Below are positions 14,973-24,409 of a DNA stretch of 30,753 nucleotides, one piece after another; position 1 is the stretch's first letter; each line of letters opens with the position of its first letter. The notes under the pieces were generated by a model. It was not told where the DNA came from. It was given only the letters and a program-made list of their open reading frames with translations, and did not search any database. A program made the translations under genes and the position numbers. The stretch spans positions 1-30,753 of the forward strand of contig CAZSZJ010000014.1 of NCBI GenBank assembly GCA_964610985.1. The letters run 5' to 3'. The DNA is from JARIHD01 sp964610985. GTDB taxonomy: Bacteria > Patescibacteriota > Saccharimonadia > Saccharimonadales > UBA4665.

Positions 14973-15458
14973 TTAGAATGGGATGTCGTCGAGGTTGATT
15001 GGCTCGTCGCCGATGTCTTCGATAACGTCATCTTTTTTCTTGCTTGAATTGCTTGCAGGTTTGCTTGCATTTGAGCTTGTGCCGGCACTACCACCAGTGC
15101 CGCCCATGGGTGCACTTTCGCCTTCACCACGACCATCCAGGAAGGTAACATCACTGGCTAGCACTTCTACTTTGTTGCGCTTTTGGCCATCTTGTTCCCA
15201 GCTGCGGCTTTGCAGTCGACCCTGTACCAGACAGCGTCGACCTTTGGTCATATACTGCGAAACGCGCTCAGCCAACGGGCCCCAAGCGACTACATCGATG
15301 TAGTCGGTAGCCTCCTGCCAGTCGCCGCTTTGGTCTTTGTAAGCACGGTTCAGCGCCAGACTAAAGCTTACGACACTCTGGCCGCTGGGCGTTTGGCGAA
15401 GCTCTGGGTCTCGGGTTAGGTTACCCATTAGGATAACTTGGTTTACACTTCGTGCCAT
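14973..15458 (-). CDS. ssb: Single-stranded DNA-binding protein
   Basis: The 161-aa protein starts with MARSVNQVILMGNLTRDPEL and has the OB-fold (1-105) with SVVSFSLALNRA, TDYIDVVAWGPLAERV and LVQGRLQSRSW. A Gly/Ser/Ala-rich linker follows (about 110-145). The acidic C-terminal tip ends in LDDIPF, the element that binds partner repair and replication proteins. It protects single-stranded DNA in the cytoplasm. Shine-Dalgarno GGGGAG precedes ATG 15458. Middle gene of the rpsF-ssb-rpsR operon. Confidence 0.97.
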   Translation of the reverse strand: MARSVNQVILMGNLTRDPELRQTPSGQSVVSFSLALNRAYKDQSGDWQEATDYIDVVAWGPLAERVSQYMTKGRRCLVQGRLQSRSWEQDGQKRNKVEVLASDVTFLDGRGEGESAPMGGTGGSAGTSSNASKPASNSSKKKDDVIEDIGDEPINLDDIPF

Positions 15459-15493
15459 GGCTTATCTCCCCTCTTCTATTTTCCCTCTAAAAT

Positions 15494-15871
15494 CTATTCT
15501 TCGGTCTTCTCTTCGGCCGCTGATTCACCACGTTCAGCTGCCTTTTTGGCTTTTTCGGCCTTCATGGCTTCTGCCTTGGCAATAGCCTTTAGGTCTGGGC
15601 GAGTAATCAGAAAACGGACTACTTCGTCGGTGATGTTGAGCGTGCTCTCGATCTTGCGAACACTTTGTGCTGGCAGGTCGAGCGTATAGAAGACGTACAC
15701 GGCGTGTTCGTTCTTCTTGATCGGGTATGCTAACTTACGTTTGCCCCAATTGTCAACGTTTTTTACTTCACCCCCGTTATCGGTAAAGATCTTCTCTACC
15801 CGGCTGGTTGCTTTTTCCAGATCAATCTCTAGATCTGGGTGGTACAATACGGCGATTTCGTATTGATTCAT
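15494..15871 (-). CDS. rpsF: 30S ribosomal protein bS6
   Basis: The protein is 125 aa from ATG 15871. The ferredoxin-like S6 fold is clear: YEIAVLYHPDLE, then GGEVKNVDNWGKRKLAYPIKK and AVYVFYTLDLPA, and TDEVVRFLITR. A Lys/Ala/Glu-rich tail follows. It pairs with S18. GTG 15874 is one codon upstream in frame, but the GGAGG site sits 4 nt from ATG 15871 and only 1 nt from the GTG, which decides the start. First gene of the operon, with a structured leader of about 75 nt. Confidence 0.96.
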   Translation of the reverse strand: MNQYEIAVLYHPDLEIDLEKATSRVEKIFTDNGGEVKNVDNWGKRKLAYPIKKNEHAVYVFYTLDLPAQSVRKIESTLNITDEVVRFLITRPDLKAIAKAEAMKAEKAKKAAERGESAAEEKTEE

Positions 15872-15948
15872 CACTCCTCCTTCGGAATCCCGGCGATTTG
15901 CACGGGATGCGTAATATTTTTGAGTCTTACGCAGGTTATTTAATAACA
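15872..15948 (-). promoter_or_regulatory. rpsF leader with two hairpins and CCG, candidate S6:S18 binding site
   Basis: The predicted leader holds a 7-bp hairpin (15908-15914 with 15927-15933) and a 6-bp hairpin, ATCCCG/CGGGAT on the RNA (15887-15892 with 15903-15908). A CCG at 15883-15885 lies just before the Shine-Dalgarno AAGGAGG. S6:S18 leaders of other bacteria use a CCG next to a stem for autoregulation. The match is partial. Confidence 0.4.
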
Positions 15949-15954
15949 GAGGTA

Positions 15955-15983
15955 ATTATACCGTAGCTAGCCCAATTAGGCAA
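15955..15983 (-). promoter_or_regulatory. Promoter of the rpsF-ssb-rpsR operon
   Basis: On the minus strand TTGCCT (15978-15983), a 17-bp spacer and the perfect -10 box TATAAT (15955-15960). The -35 box lies inside the last codons of the preceding orphan gene. Confidence 0.75.
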
Positions 15984-17031
15984 CTCGACTGGAACGAGAA
16001 CCTTTAAATGAAGCAGCCATTGGGCTATCCGGAAGAGAGATACGTTGAAAGCGTGGCGGCCGTTGCATAATTTCATCCTTTGGAATGATCTCAAAAAGGT
16101 TTGGAAAAGCTACCTGTGCGCGCTCAAACATCTGATCCATACTCTGGTTACCCTCAACGGCAAAGGTAGTCATGCCGCGGCCCACGCTATTGCCGTAGTC
16201 ACCGCCGAGCGACAGAACGGTCCAAGATACGCCACCCTGCTCAATCTGTACCAGACTTGGCGGGGGACGCTTGCCTTCGGCGAGCGAATGCACTTCCTGT
16301 TCTTTTTGTTCATAAAAACGCCTGCGTTCGGAGTTGTCGGGAGATGCACCCCCAAATCCCCTTGCATCAGGGGCAAGAAAATTCTTGGGCGGTTCTGCGA
16401 ACTTATAAGAAGGCAGTTCACCAAAACGACCAAAACCACGATCTTCTAAAAGATTCCTCATCGCAAAAGGCAAGAGTGGCCCGTAAGTCGGTCCTGCTGC
16501 TACCTCGCGTTGCTGTGAACGAGGATCAAAGGCGTATATATTCATGCCGCCACTATCTTCTAGCTGCATCATGTGCCTGCCGGTGTGCGCAAAAACTATT
16601 CGGTCGTTCACGTCAATCTTTTCTTCATCGACAATAATTTCAGATGAACGGATTTGGCCCGAACTACTTGCCCGCTCGTGAGTTTGCACTGGCGCTGCGA
16701 CCGGCTGGGACGTAACATTTGGCCAACCTTGCTGGGGATTGGGCGCCTGAACCATGTGATGTAGAGGAACTTGGCCCAATTGTTGTGGTGCGGACGAATA
16801 AGTAGTCTCGGCGCGTTGCCGATCATAGTATGTCGACATATTTGCTGTCGTGTGCTCTGGAAATTCAGTCTTTGCTACCCAAGTACGCCATTGCTGTTGC
16901 TCGTAAGGATGTGCCTTCAATAAAGGCTCGCCGTAGGTTCCATCAACCCCCCATCCTGGATTAGCGGGCTCAAATTGGTAATGATTGCCTTTAGCATCGA
17001 GTGGACCAGGTCGGAAATTTGGGTCATGCAT
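15976..17031 (-). CDS. Orphan protein with SEIxVDEE domain, short paralogue
   Basis: The protein is 351 aa from ATG 17031. The N-terminal 125 residues are Pro/Gln/Tyr-rich and probably disordered. Residues 127-314 form a domain shared with the 649-aa protein at 22-24 kb: IRSSEIIVDEEKIDVNDRIVF at its start, and SLVQIEQGG, TVLSLGGDYG, FAVEGNQSMDQMFERA and FPNLFE at its end. No signal peptide or membrane helix is present. I cannot assign a function; the domain looks lineage-specific. The frame extends to TTG 17070, but that codon is the -35 box of a short-leader promoter, so ATG 17031 is chosen. Divergent from the kinase-ahcY pair. Confidence 0.85.
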   Translation of the reverse strand: MHDPNFRPGPLDAKGNHYQFEPANPGWGVDGTYGEPLLKAHPYEQQQWRTWVAKTEFPEHTTANMSTYYDRQRAETTYSSAPQQLGQVPLHHMVQAPNPQQGWPNVTSQPVAAPVQTHERASSSGQIRSSEIIVDEEKIDVNDRIVFAHTGRHMMQLEDSGGMNIYAFDPRSQQREVAAGPTYGPLLPFAMRNLLEDRGFGRFGELPSYKFAEPPKNFLAPDARGFGGASPDNSERRRFYEQKEQEVHSLAEGKRPPPSLVQIEQGGVSWTVLSLGGDYGNSVGRGMTTFAVEGNQSMDQMFERAQVAFPNLFEIIPKDEIMQRPPRFQRISLPDSPMAASFKGSRSSRVA

Positions 17032-17041
17032 AGTAATATAA

Positions 17042-17070
17042 ATATTACCATATTTATGACTAATAAGCAA
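17042..17070 (-). promoter_or_regulatory. Short-leader promoter of the SEIxVDEE short paralogue
   Basis: On the minus strand TTGCTT (17065-17070), a 17-bp spacer and TAATAT (17042-17047). Ten bases separate it from ATG 17031, so the leader is about 4 nt and no Shine-Dalgarno site fits. Confidence 0.6.
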
Positions 17071-17147
17071 TAGGGTTATGTCCGAAATTTTTGGCGAAGG
17101 AGTACCTAGGCGACCTGCAAACCTATCGCAAGGGCTGCTACGAAAAG

Positions 17148-17176
17148 TTGTCCAGCCTCCGGCCGCCTGATACCAT
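17148..17176 (+). promoter_or_regulatory. Leaderless-type promoter of the kinase-ahcY operon
   Basis: TTGTCC (17148-17153), a 17-bp spacer and TACCAT (17171-17176). GTG 17183 begins 6 bases later, the expected +1 position. Confidence 0.6.
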
Positions 17177-17182
17177 ACCTAA

Positions 17183-18154
17183 GTGAATCAAACTCCACCT
17201 ATTATCATCTCCGGCTCGATCGCTATCGACCGGATTATGAGCTTTTCGGGCAGATATCAAGACTATATCCGGCCGGAAAAACTCGACAAGCTCTCAATAT
17301 CAATCTTTTTAAATGATCTGCAGGACGCGCACGGCGGCGTAGGTGCAAACATCGCCTATTCCCTTGCCCTCCTGGGCGAACAGCCCGTGCTCGTTGGTTC
17401 GATCGGGCCCGACGGTCTGCTGTACATGGAAAAACTGGTGCATCTGGGCGTAAATATCGCGCATGTTTTTGAAAGCAAGCTTCCCACCGCCACCTTTAAC
17501 GTTATAACTGACAGCGAGCAAAACCAGGTCGGCGGCTTTTACCCGGGCGCAATGTTCGACAGCGATAGCCTGGGCCTAACTCCCTGGAAGGACCAATCGC
17601 CGATCGTGGTTGTGTCGCCACATGATCCAAAGGCTATGCGCCGCCAAGTGCAGGAATGCAAAGAGTGGGACCTGCGTCTCTGTTACGACATAGGTCAGCA
17701 AGTTAGCAATCTGCCCGGGCCGGAAATGGCCGAAGGTATCGACGCCGCCGAAGTCCGTATATTAAACGACTATGAAATGACGGTGCTTAGCCAAAAAACC
17801 GGCAAAAGCGCGCGGGACATTAAGGCGACCGTGCCGATTGTCGTTACCACACTCGGCAAAGACGGCTCGATCATCGAAGGCAAAGCCGTGCCAGAACCCA
17901 TCAAAGTGGGCGTAGCAGCTCCAAAGCAAGTCGCCGACCCTACTGGTGCAGGCGATGCGTTTCGTTCCGGTTTTTTGTACGGACTGGCACGCGATTGGTC
18001 ACTCAAGGCCTGTGCGCAGCTCGGCGCAGTCTGCGGCACGTACGCCGTCGAAACAGTCGGTACACAATCACACAGCTTCACGCCGGCAGAAATTACCGCC
18101 CGCTACGAAAACAGTTTTAGCGAATCATTACCAAACCCCATTACAAAGGAGTAA
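17183..18154 (+). CDS. PfkB-family kinase, probable adenosine kinase
   Basis: The 323-aa length fits ribokinase/PfkB sugar and nucleoside kinases. The N-terminus (IIISGSIAIDRIMSF) and GGVGANIAYSLALLG are the substrate-side signatures. VADPTGAGDAFRSGFLYGL near residues 250-268 is the PfkB signature 2, with the catalytic Asp in GAGDAF. The family phosphorylates sugars or nucleosides with ATP. Two bases separate its stop from ahcY, which releases adenosine, so adenosine kinase is the best guess; ribokinase is possible. The start is GTG 17183, placed at +1 of the promoter and with no Shine-Dalgarno site. Confidence 0.85.
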   Translation: MNQTPPIIISGSIAIDRIMSFSGRYQDYIRPEKLDKLSISIFLNDLQDAHGGVGANIAYSLALLGEQPVLVGSIGPDGLLYMEKLVHLGVNIAHVFESKLPTATFNVITDSEQNQVGGFYPGAMFDSDSLGLTPWKDQSPIVVVSPHDPKAMRRQVQECKEWDLRLCYDIGQQVSNLPGPEMAEGIDAAEVRILNDYEMTVLSQKTGKSARDIKATVPIVVTTLGKDGSIIEGKAVPEPIKVGVAAPKQVADPTGAGDAFRSGFLYGLARDWSLKACAQLGAVCGTYAVETVGTQSHSFTPAEITARYENSFSESLPNPITKE

Positions 18155-18156
18155 TC

Positions 18157-19448
<1,292 letters not shown>

Positions 19449-19452
<4 letters not shown>

Positions 19453-20012
19453 TCTATGCGATATCCATGGGAACGAGCAATTTCTGCCGTTCGATTCAGT
19501 GATACTTGTACGAGGCCTTCCGCCTCGTACCCTGCTAAGCGACTGCTTACGATTCGACCCAAAGTCAGGGAGAATTTAGGCGGCACCGCCGTTAGACCCT
19601 CACTTTGTATTACCTGCAGAGGGCGTGGGTGCTGCAACTGAATTTCGTTTCCGTTCTCGTCGGTATATAAATTCCGGCGAGCCAGAACAACCAGCTCTCT
19701 GCCCCAAAAGTGATTTGAGCTGTCGGAGAATAGAGTCGTTGTCAAACAAGCGCTTGCGATTGATGTGGCATGGTCGCCTCGTCTCTGTGTAGCAATAAAG
19801 GTCTCCGCGCCTGTCCGTTCATCTTTGAGAGCCAGCACACTGGTAGCTGGCCGTATACCTTGTCGGTCGCTTTGGTAATCCAAAGCGATTCCAGCCTGAG
19901 GAAACCGATCTATCACTTCCTGTGATAATTCAATAATCTGTTCCGCTTGCAATGCTGAGTCGAGCGTGGCTGGGCCCAATTCAACCTTGGGCATAGTAAG
20001 TACACCGGTCAT
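19449..20012 (-). CDS. 187-aa protein of unknown function
   Basis: A soluble mixed alpha/beta protein, no signal peptide or membrane helix. Visible segments are a helical N-terminus (LDSALQAEQIIELSQEVIDR), SVLALKDERTGAETFIATQR, SACLTTTLFSD, RELVVLARRNLY and a C-terminal SLTLGRIVSSRLAGYEAEGL. I recognise no family. The start is ATG 20012 with a weak purine-rich AGAAAGAAGAA upstream; ATG 19994 is an alternative. A long hairpin with a T-tract ends about 25 nt before the start, so this gene may be under read-through or attenuation control from the ftsK side. It converges on ahcY. Confidence 0.7.
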
Positions 20013-20038
20013 ACAATTCTTCTTTCTAAAAAATTAAA

Positions 20039-20083
20039 AACTTGTCCGACTCCTTCTTTATATGAAAGGATAATCGACAAGTT
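20039..20083 (-). terminator. Hairpin with T-tract between ftsK and the 187-aa gene
   Basis: Outer stem AACTTGTC (20039-20046) with GACAAGTT (20076-20083), plus an inner TCCTT/AAGGA stem (20051-20055 with 20066-20070). On the minus strand it is followed by TTTTTAATTTTTT. It should end ftsK transcripts or act as an attenuator for the 187-aa gene. Confidence 0.7.
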
Positions 20084-20162
20084 CATGACTACTACAGCAT
20101 TACATGCTAACACTACGAATACAAGTATTTTTGTAAGATTTTTTACATGTATGCCTTGGAAT

Positions 20163-22334
20163 TTAAGCTGCTGGCGAATCGTCAGGCTCGGCCGCTGCTG
20201 GTGCACCAAATACTTCGTCCATAGAGCCGACTAGAACTTCGCGGGGACGAGCGCCGTCGGCCGGTCCAACAATGCCCTGCTCTTCCATAGTTTCGATCAG
20301 ACGCGCTGCGCGGCCGTAGCCAATGCGCAAACGGCGCTGCAGCAGGCTGGTGCTGGCCTTATGGCCCTCAATGACGACCTGCACGGCGTCACGCCACATA
20401 TCGTCATCGGCTTCACCACCGCCCATGTCGGCCACTACGCCGCCTTTACCGTTTAGCTGGACGGGCTGGCTAATAATCTCATCGTCGTACTGCGGGGGCC
20501 GTTGCATGCGGATAAAATCAGTAACTTTGGTGGTTTCTTCGTCGCTAATAAACGATGCCTGGACACGCTTCGGTTTGGGCATATCACTGGTCAGCAGCAG
20601 CATGTCACCCATACCCAGCAGCTTTTCCGCGCCCATCTGGTCGATAATCGTGCGCGAGTCAACTTGGCTAGCCACCGTAAAGGCGATACGCGCGGGCACG
20701 TTAGCCTTAATCAGACCGGTAATGACGTCGACAGACGGGCGCTGCGTCGCCAAAATCAGGTGGATACCAGCAGCGCGCGCTTTCTGAGCAAGGCGCACAA
20801 TCAGTGCCTCCACATCACGGGCCGCCATCATCATTAGGTCAGCGAGCTCGTCAATAACGATCACGATATAAGGCATGCCCTCTTCTTTTTTGAGGTTATT
20901 GTATTCGGCAATGTTACGCTTGCCTACTTCGGCCATGGTTCGCAGGCGTCGCTCCATTTCGGCCACCGCCCATTTGAGGGCGCTAATACATTTTTCTGGC
21001 TCGTTAATAACGGGGGTGAGTAAGTGCGGAATGTCGTTGTACGGCGTTAATTCCACCTGCTTAGGGTCGACCAAAATGAGCTTGAGGTCCGAAGGGCTAT
21101 TGCGGTACAGCATGCTCGTCAGGATGTCATTGATCATAACCGACTTACCGGAACCGGTTTGACCGGCCACCAAAAGGTGCGGCATTTTGGCCAGGTCGGC
21201 AACCACGGGCTTACCTGCGATATCCTTACCAATAGTAAAGGTCAGCGGGCCTTTCATGTCGGCCCATTCGCGGGACTGCAAAATAGAGCTTAGGCGCACA
21301 ATGGCAGCTTTGACGTTCGGAACCTCGATACCAACGGCGCGCTTGCCGGGAATCGGCGCTTCCATGCGGATGGCGTGGGCGGCCAGGTCAAGGGCCAAGT
21401 TGTTTTCGAGCGCGGTAATTTTGGTTAGCTTTACGCCGGTTGGCGGCTTGAGTGTGTACTGCGTAACGCGAGGGCCGACATTTGCCCCCTCCATTTCGAC
21501 ATCGATATTAAAGTTGGCAAAGGTGTCGTGGATGATTTGGGCATTGCCATTGACGTCACCAGCGTCGGCCTTATCTTGTTTTTGGTCAAGTAAGTTTACG
21601 CTCGGGAACTGCCAGTTGGGGTCGCTGGCCACAGTCAATGCTTCGTGGTTGTCGGTCGGAGCCAATTTTTCGGCCGTGTTTTTGAGCGAGCTAAAACGGG
21701 CGGGCTTGTCTTTGCCTTTACCGTGCTCAACCGGAACACCTTCGTTTAGTTTAAAGCCGGTTGATTCAGCCTTGACCTTGAGGTCGCGGAGGTCCGTGTC
21801 GTCGGACTCCTCGTGCTTGAACAAATCTTTTACCTTCAGGAGTACCTGGGGTGAAATCCCAAAAGCAAAGAACACTGCCAACATGGCGAGTACCAAAAAC
21901 AAGATCGATGCCGGAAATTTGTCCAGCGCCGCCAGCACCATGGCACCCACGGTTTCGCCGACAGCTCCACCGTGGCCTTCGATGTATTTGCCGTCGGGCT
22001 GTTTGGTCGCAAAAGCCGTAAATAACCAGCCAGAAGCAAAGCTCAGTACGGCAAGCATACTAAATAAACGTCCCAGTGGTATCTGGTGGTCTTCGGCGGT
22101 AAATTTATAAATAGCCCAGTAAACGAGAGCTACGGGCAATAAATACGCCGCCCAACCGAGCGTCCAGTACGCGCCGTCAAACATCCCTTTTGGCATTGGG
22201 CCGCCGGTACCAAAACCCCCGAGCAACAAGAAAAGTGCCAGCACAAATAGCAAGATCGCCCCGGCCAGCGGCCAGAACGGTGAGCGCTCGACAACTTCGG
22301 CCGCTCGTTTGTTACCCTTTTTCTTCTTTGCCAT
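20163..22334 (-). CDS. ftsK: DNA translocase FtsK/SpoIIIE
   Basis: The 723-aa protein has a basic start (MAKKKKGNKR) and four N-terminal membrane helices (about 21-40, 56-76, 88-108 and 140-162). A linker precedes the alpha/beta motor domain. Walker A is GQTGSGKSVM at 391-400 and Walker B VIVIDELADLMM at about 491-502. HLILATQRPSVDVITGLIKAN and RIAFTVASQVDSRTIID are typical. The C-terminal gamma winged helix (about 645-705) includes ASTSLLQRRLRIGYGRAARLI. It pumps chromosomal DNA at the division septum. The leader is about 44 nt and A-rich, without a clear Shine-Dalgarno site, behind a consensus promoter. Confidence 0.97.
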   Translation of the reverse strand: MAKKKKGNKRAAEVVERSPFWPLAGAILLFVLALFLLLGGFGTGGPMPKGMFDGAYWTLGWAAYLLPVALVYWAIYKFTAEDHQIPLGRLFSMLAVLSFASGWLFTAFATKQPDGKYIEGHGGAVGETVGAMVLAALDKFPASILFLVLAMLAVFFAFGISPQVLLKVKDLFKHEESDDTDLRDLKVKAESTGFKLNEGVPVEHGKGKDKPARFSSLKNTAEKLAPTDNHEALTVASDPNWQFPSVNLLDQKQDKADAGDVNGNAQIIHDTFANFNIDVEMEGANVGPRVTQYTLKPPTGVKLTKITALENNLALDLAAHAIRMEAPIPGKRAVGIEVPNVKAAIVRLSSILQSREWADMKGPLTFTIGKDIAGKPVVADLAKMPHLLVAGQTGSGKSVMINDILTSMLYRNSPSDLKLILVDPKQVELTPYNDIPHLLTPVINEPEKCISALKWAVAEMERRLRTMAEVGKRNIAEYNNLKKEEGMPYIVIVIDELADLMMMAARDVEALIVRLAQKARAAGIHLILATQRPSVDVITGLIKANVPARIAFTVASQVDSRTIIDQMGAEKLLGMGDMLLLTSDMPKPKRVQASFISDEETTKVTDFIRMQRPPQYDDEIISQPVQLNGKGGVVADMGGGEADDDMWRDAVQVVIEGHKASTSLLQRRLRIGYGRAARLIETMEEQGIVGPADGARPREVLVGSMDEVFGAPAAAEPDDSPAA

Positions 22335-22384
22335 TACTGTTTGATTTTATCAGACTTATGTTTTTATTTCTAAGATGTAGGGAT

Positions 22385-22413
22385 ATTATAGCAAAAATTA
22401 CAACTATTGTCAA
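22385..22413 (-). promoter_or_regulatory. Perfect consensus sigma70 promoter of ftsK
   Basis: On the minus strand TTGACA (22408-22413), a 17-bp spacer and TATAAT (22385-22390): all 12 consensus bases with the ideal spacing. It begins 1 bp after the stop of the 649-aa gene. Expected start near 22378. Confidence 0.9.
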
Positions 22414-22414
22414 T

Positions 22415-24364
22415 TTAGGCTGCTTTGCGTTGTCTGCGCGCTAAAACGCGGAACGTAGTATCGGCCAATGCATCAAGCTTCGCGCGTTTCTCTTTATCAT
22501 ACTGGACTAAATCAACACGTTTTGTTGCATCAGCCGCCATACTTGCCGCATGATACTTAATAGCCTCTTGGGCTACATCAATATCTAATTTACTTACATC
22601 TAAGTCAGGGTGAGCGGCGCTGTAAGATTGAATAAAATTGATTGCACGTTCAATGTCGATAGTATTGCCACTATGAGCCAAGTCAAAACAACCGAAGTCC
22701 ATTAACATTTTCAAAGCGCCGGATGCTTTCCCGTAATTTGTGTTAGCCAGTTCCTGACCTGTAAGCTGATCTAGAAGTTCGCTAATGTTTGCGCGCAAGG
22801 CACCTTCATCATCTACTCGCTCGGCCTTCCTTAGCCGCCATACCTGCTTAGCATTTAAAGCTGAAGCAAGTTTGTCAAATATATCGGGATTATCTTGATC
22901 CATCTCACGTTCTTTATACAAAGAGAAAGACACGTCCATAATAGCACCGTAATCCTCTGTCAACTGCGAACCTATCGTTTCTTGGAAATAGCGAGGCCTA
23001 CCGCTGACTTTACTTGGGAACTGGTCAACCAAGTTTCGGGCAATAGCCTCTTGCTCTTGACGGAAATTTTTAAGGGCCTCCGTGACGTAACTGTCGATAC
23101 TCTCCTGATCGACAGTTACGTTAGCTTCTTGGGTGCCTGGAGCGATAGTAATGCTCAGGCTTTCTGGATCACGGCTTTCGGCTGCTGCAATTTGGTCAAT
23201 AATATTTCTGACCTTTTTGAGTGGCATGGCGGCAGTACCCAGGTGTCGAGCGGTATTAACGGTTTCGTCAAAAAGTTCGGGATATGCAGCCTTAGCGCGC
23301 TCAAACATTTGTTCAGCGGTCTGATTGCCTTTGGCTGCAAAACAGAAGAAGCCCCGAAGATCAGTCGACACGTCTATGCCCAAAGATAATAAAGAGTACT
23401 CGCCTGCTTCCGGATGGTGCAGCTGTATGAGCGTCGGAGCAGTTGGGCCATCAAAACTAATCTTTTCTTCTTGGTCCGTGGCGTATAGACCCTTCCCTGG
23501 AAGGAAAGGCGGTATTCTGCCGGAGCGAGCAAATTCACGGTCACTCATAAGCGACGACACTGCGTCGGGCAGGAACTCGTGTAACTCTGGATTGTAGTAG
23601 CTCGCAGAAGGGTGTTGTTTACTGGGGTCAGAATAAAGAAGACTTTTACCCTTGGCATTTGATCCTGGAATCACATTTTCATCCCGTGCTAAAAGAAAGA
23701 CGGGGCGGTCTTTGGGGTTGATAACCTCTTCGTCCACGACGATTTCTTTGCTGCGGATCTCTTTGAAGGCCGGTTTGCTTTCCGATGCAGCCTCTGCGGG
23801 GGCGGGCTTGATATCGGGCTTTTCGACAGTGCTTGCAACTGCAAGAGCAGTTGCCTTCTCGACGGTTGCGGCCTTGGGCTCAATTGGGGCTATAGTGGCC
23901 TCTGCCGACTCTGCTGGCTGCTCAACATGTTGCAAACCGGGCTTTACGGTCGCAGGAGTTAGCATAGGTCTTCCTGTTTTTGCGTGGTGTTTGCGTGTTT
24001 GTAAGTGTGGGCTGTCAAGTGGACCAATAATGGCACCTTTGGGATTGCCAAAATTATGATCCTTGGCTTCTAGCTTGAACGGTTTATCAGCTGGGGCGTA
24101 GTCAAAGGGGGGACGAACCAATTCTGCTTTATCCTGCTCATCTGCGATTGATTGCGCCTCAGATCCTCTCACCGGCATAGACCACTTACCCTCCGCACGG
24201 TTTAGAATGTGAGGTCTTTGGTTATGAGGAGCTATTTTTATTTGTGGGTTGCCAAATTTGGGATCTAAGGGGTCTAAAATATTCAGAGTGTCAGGCGTTG
24301 GCACTGGAGCATAGTCAAAGTAGGGAGAGTGAGGCTGCTGCGGAAACTCATTCGGGGTTGTCAT
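22415..24364 (-). CDS. Orphan protein with SEIxVDEE domain, long paralogue
   Basis: The protein is 649 aa from ATG 24364. The N-terminal 130 residues hold two copies of a motif (FDYAP ... FGNP ... PH) at 16-52 and 87-122. A Pro/Ala/Glu-rich linker follows (about 133-200). Residues 203-367 match the short paralogue at 16-17 kb (IRSKEIVVDEEVINPKDRPVF, YSLLSLGIDVS, FAAKGNQTAEQMFERA, YPELFDE). The remaining 280 residues are helical and charged, absent from the short paralogue. There is no signal peptide or membrane helix and the function is unknown. The longest frame begins at TTG 24400, which is part of the -35 box; ATG 24364 lies at the predicted transcript start. Confidence 0.85.
   Translation of the reverse strand: MTTPNEFPQQPHSPYFDYAPVPTPDTLNILDPLDPKFGNPQIKIAPHNQRPHILNRAEGKWSMPVRGSEAQSIADEQDKAELVRPPFDYAPADKPFKLEAKDHNFGNPKGAIIGPLDSPHLQTRKHHAKTGRPMLTPATVKPGLQHVEQPAESAEATIAPIEPKAATVEKATALAVASTVEKPDIKPAPAEAASESKPAFKEIRSKEIVVDEEVINPKDRPVFLLARDENVIPGSNAKGKSLLYSDPSKQHPSASYYNPELHEFLPDAVSSLMSDREFARSGRIPPFLPGKGLYATDQEEKISFDGPTAPTLIQLHHPEAGEYSLLSLGIDVSTDLRGFFCFAAKGNQTAEQMFERAKAAYPELFDETVNTARHLGTAAMPLKKVRNIIDQIAAAESRDPESLSITIAPGTQEANVTVDQESIDSYVTEALKNFRQEQEAIARNLVDQFPSKVSGRPRYFQETIGSQLTEDYGAIMDVSFSLYKEREMDQDNPDIFDKLASALNAKQVWRLRKAERVDDEGALRANISELLDQLTGQELANTNYGKASGALKMLMDFGCFDLAHSGNTIDIERAINFIQSYSAAHPDLDVSKLDIDVAQEAIKYHAASMAADATKRVDLVQYDKEKRAKLDALADTTFRVLARRQRKAA
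23999..24319 (-). repeat. Internal protein repeat in the 649-aa orphan
   Basis: Two related units of about 36 residues, at residues 16-52 (24209-24319) and 87-122 (23999-24106). Both share FDYAP, a Leu, an Asp before FGNP, an Ile-x-x-P step and a final PH. The similarity is at the protein level. Confidence 0.65.
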
Positions 24365-24371
24365 ACCATAT

Positions 24372-24400
24372 ACATTAGCACATAATTGACTTAAGCGCAA
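24372..24400 (-). promoter_or_regulatory. Leaderless-type promoter of the SEIxVDEE long paralogue
   Basis: On the minus strand TTGCGC (24395-24400), a 17-bp spacer and TAATGT (24372-24377), with 7 bases to ATG 24364. Confidence 0.55.
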
Positions 24401-24409
24401 TGAGGGCGA

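Noticed and set aside
17078..17170. 30-codon frame (MSEIFGEGVPRRP...) just before the kinase gene
   Set aside because: No ribosome site or convincing promoter of its own, and it covers the -35 box of the kinase promoter. Kept only as a curiosity.
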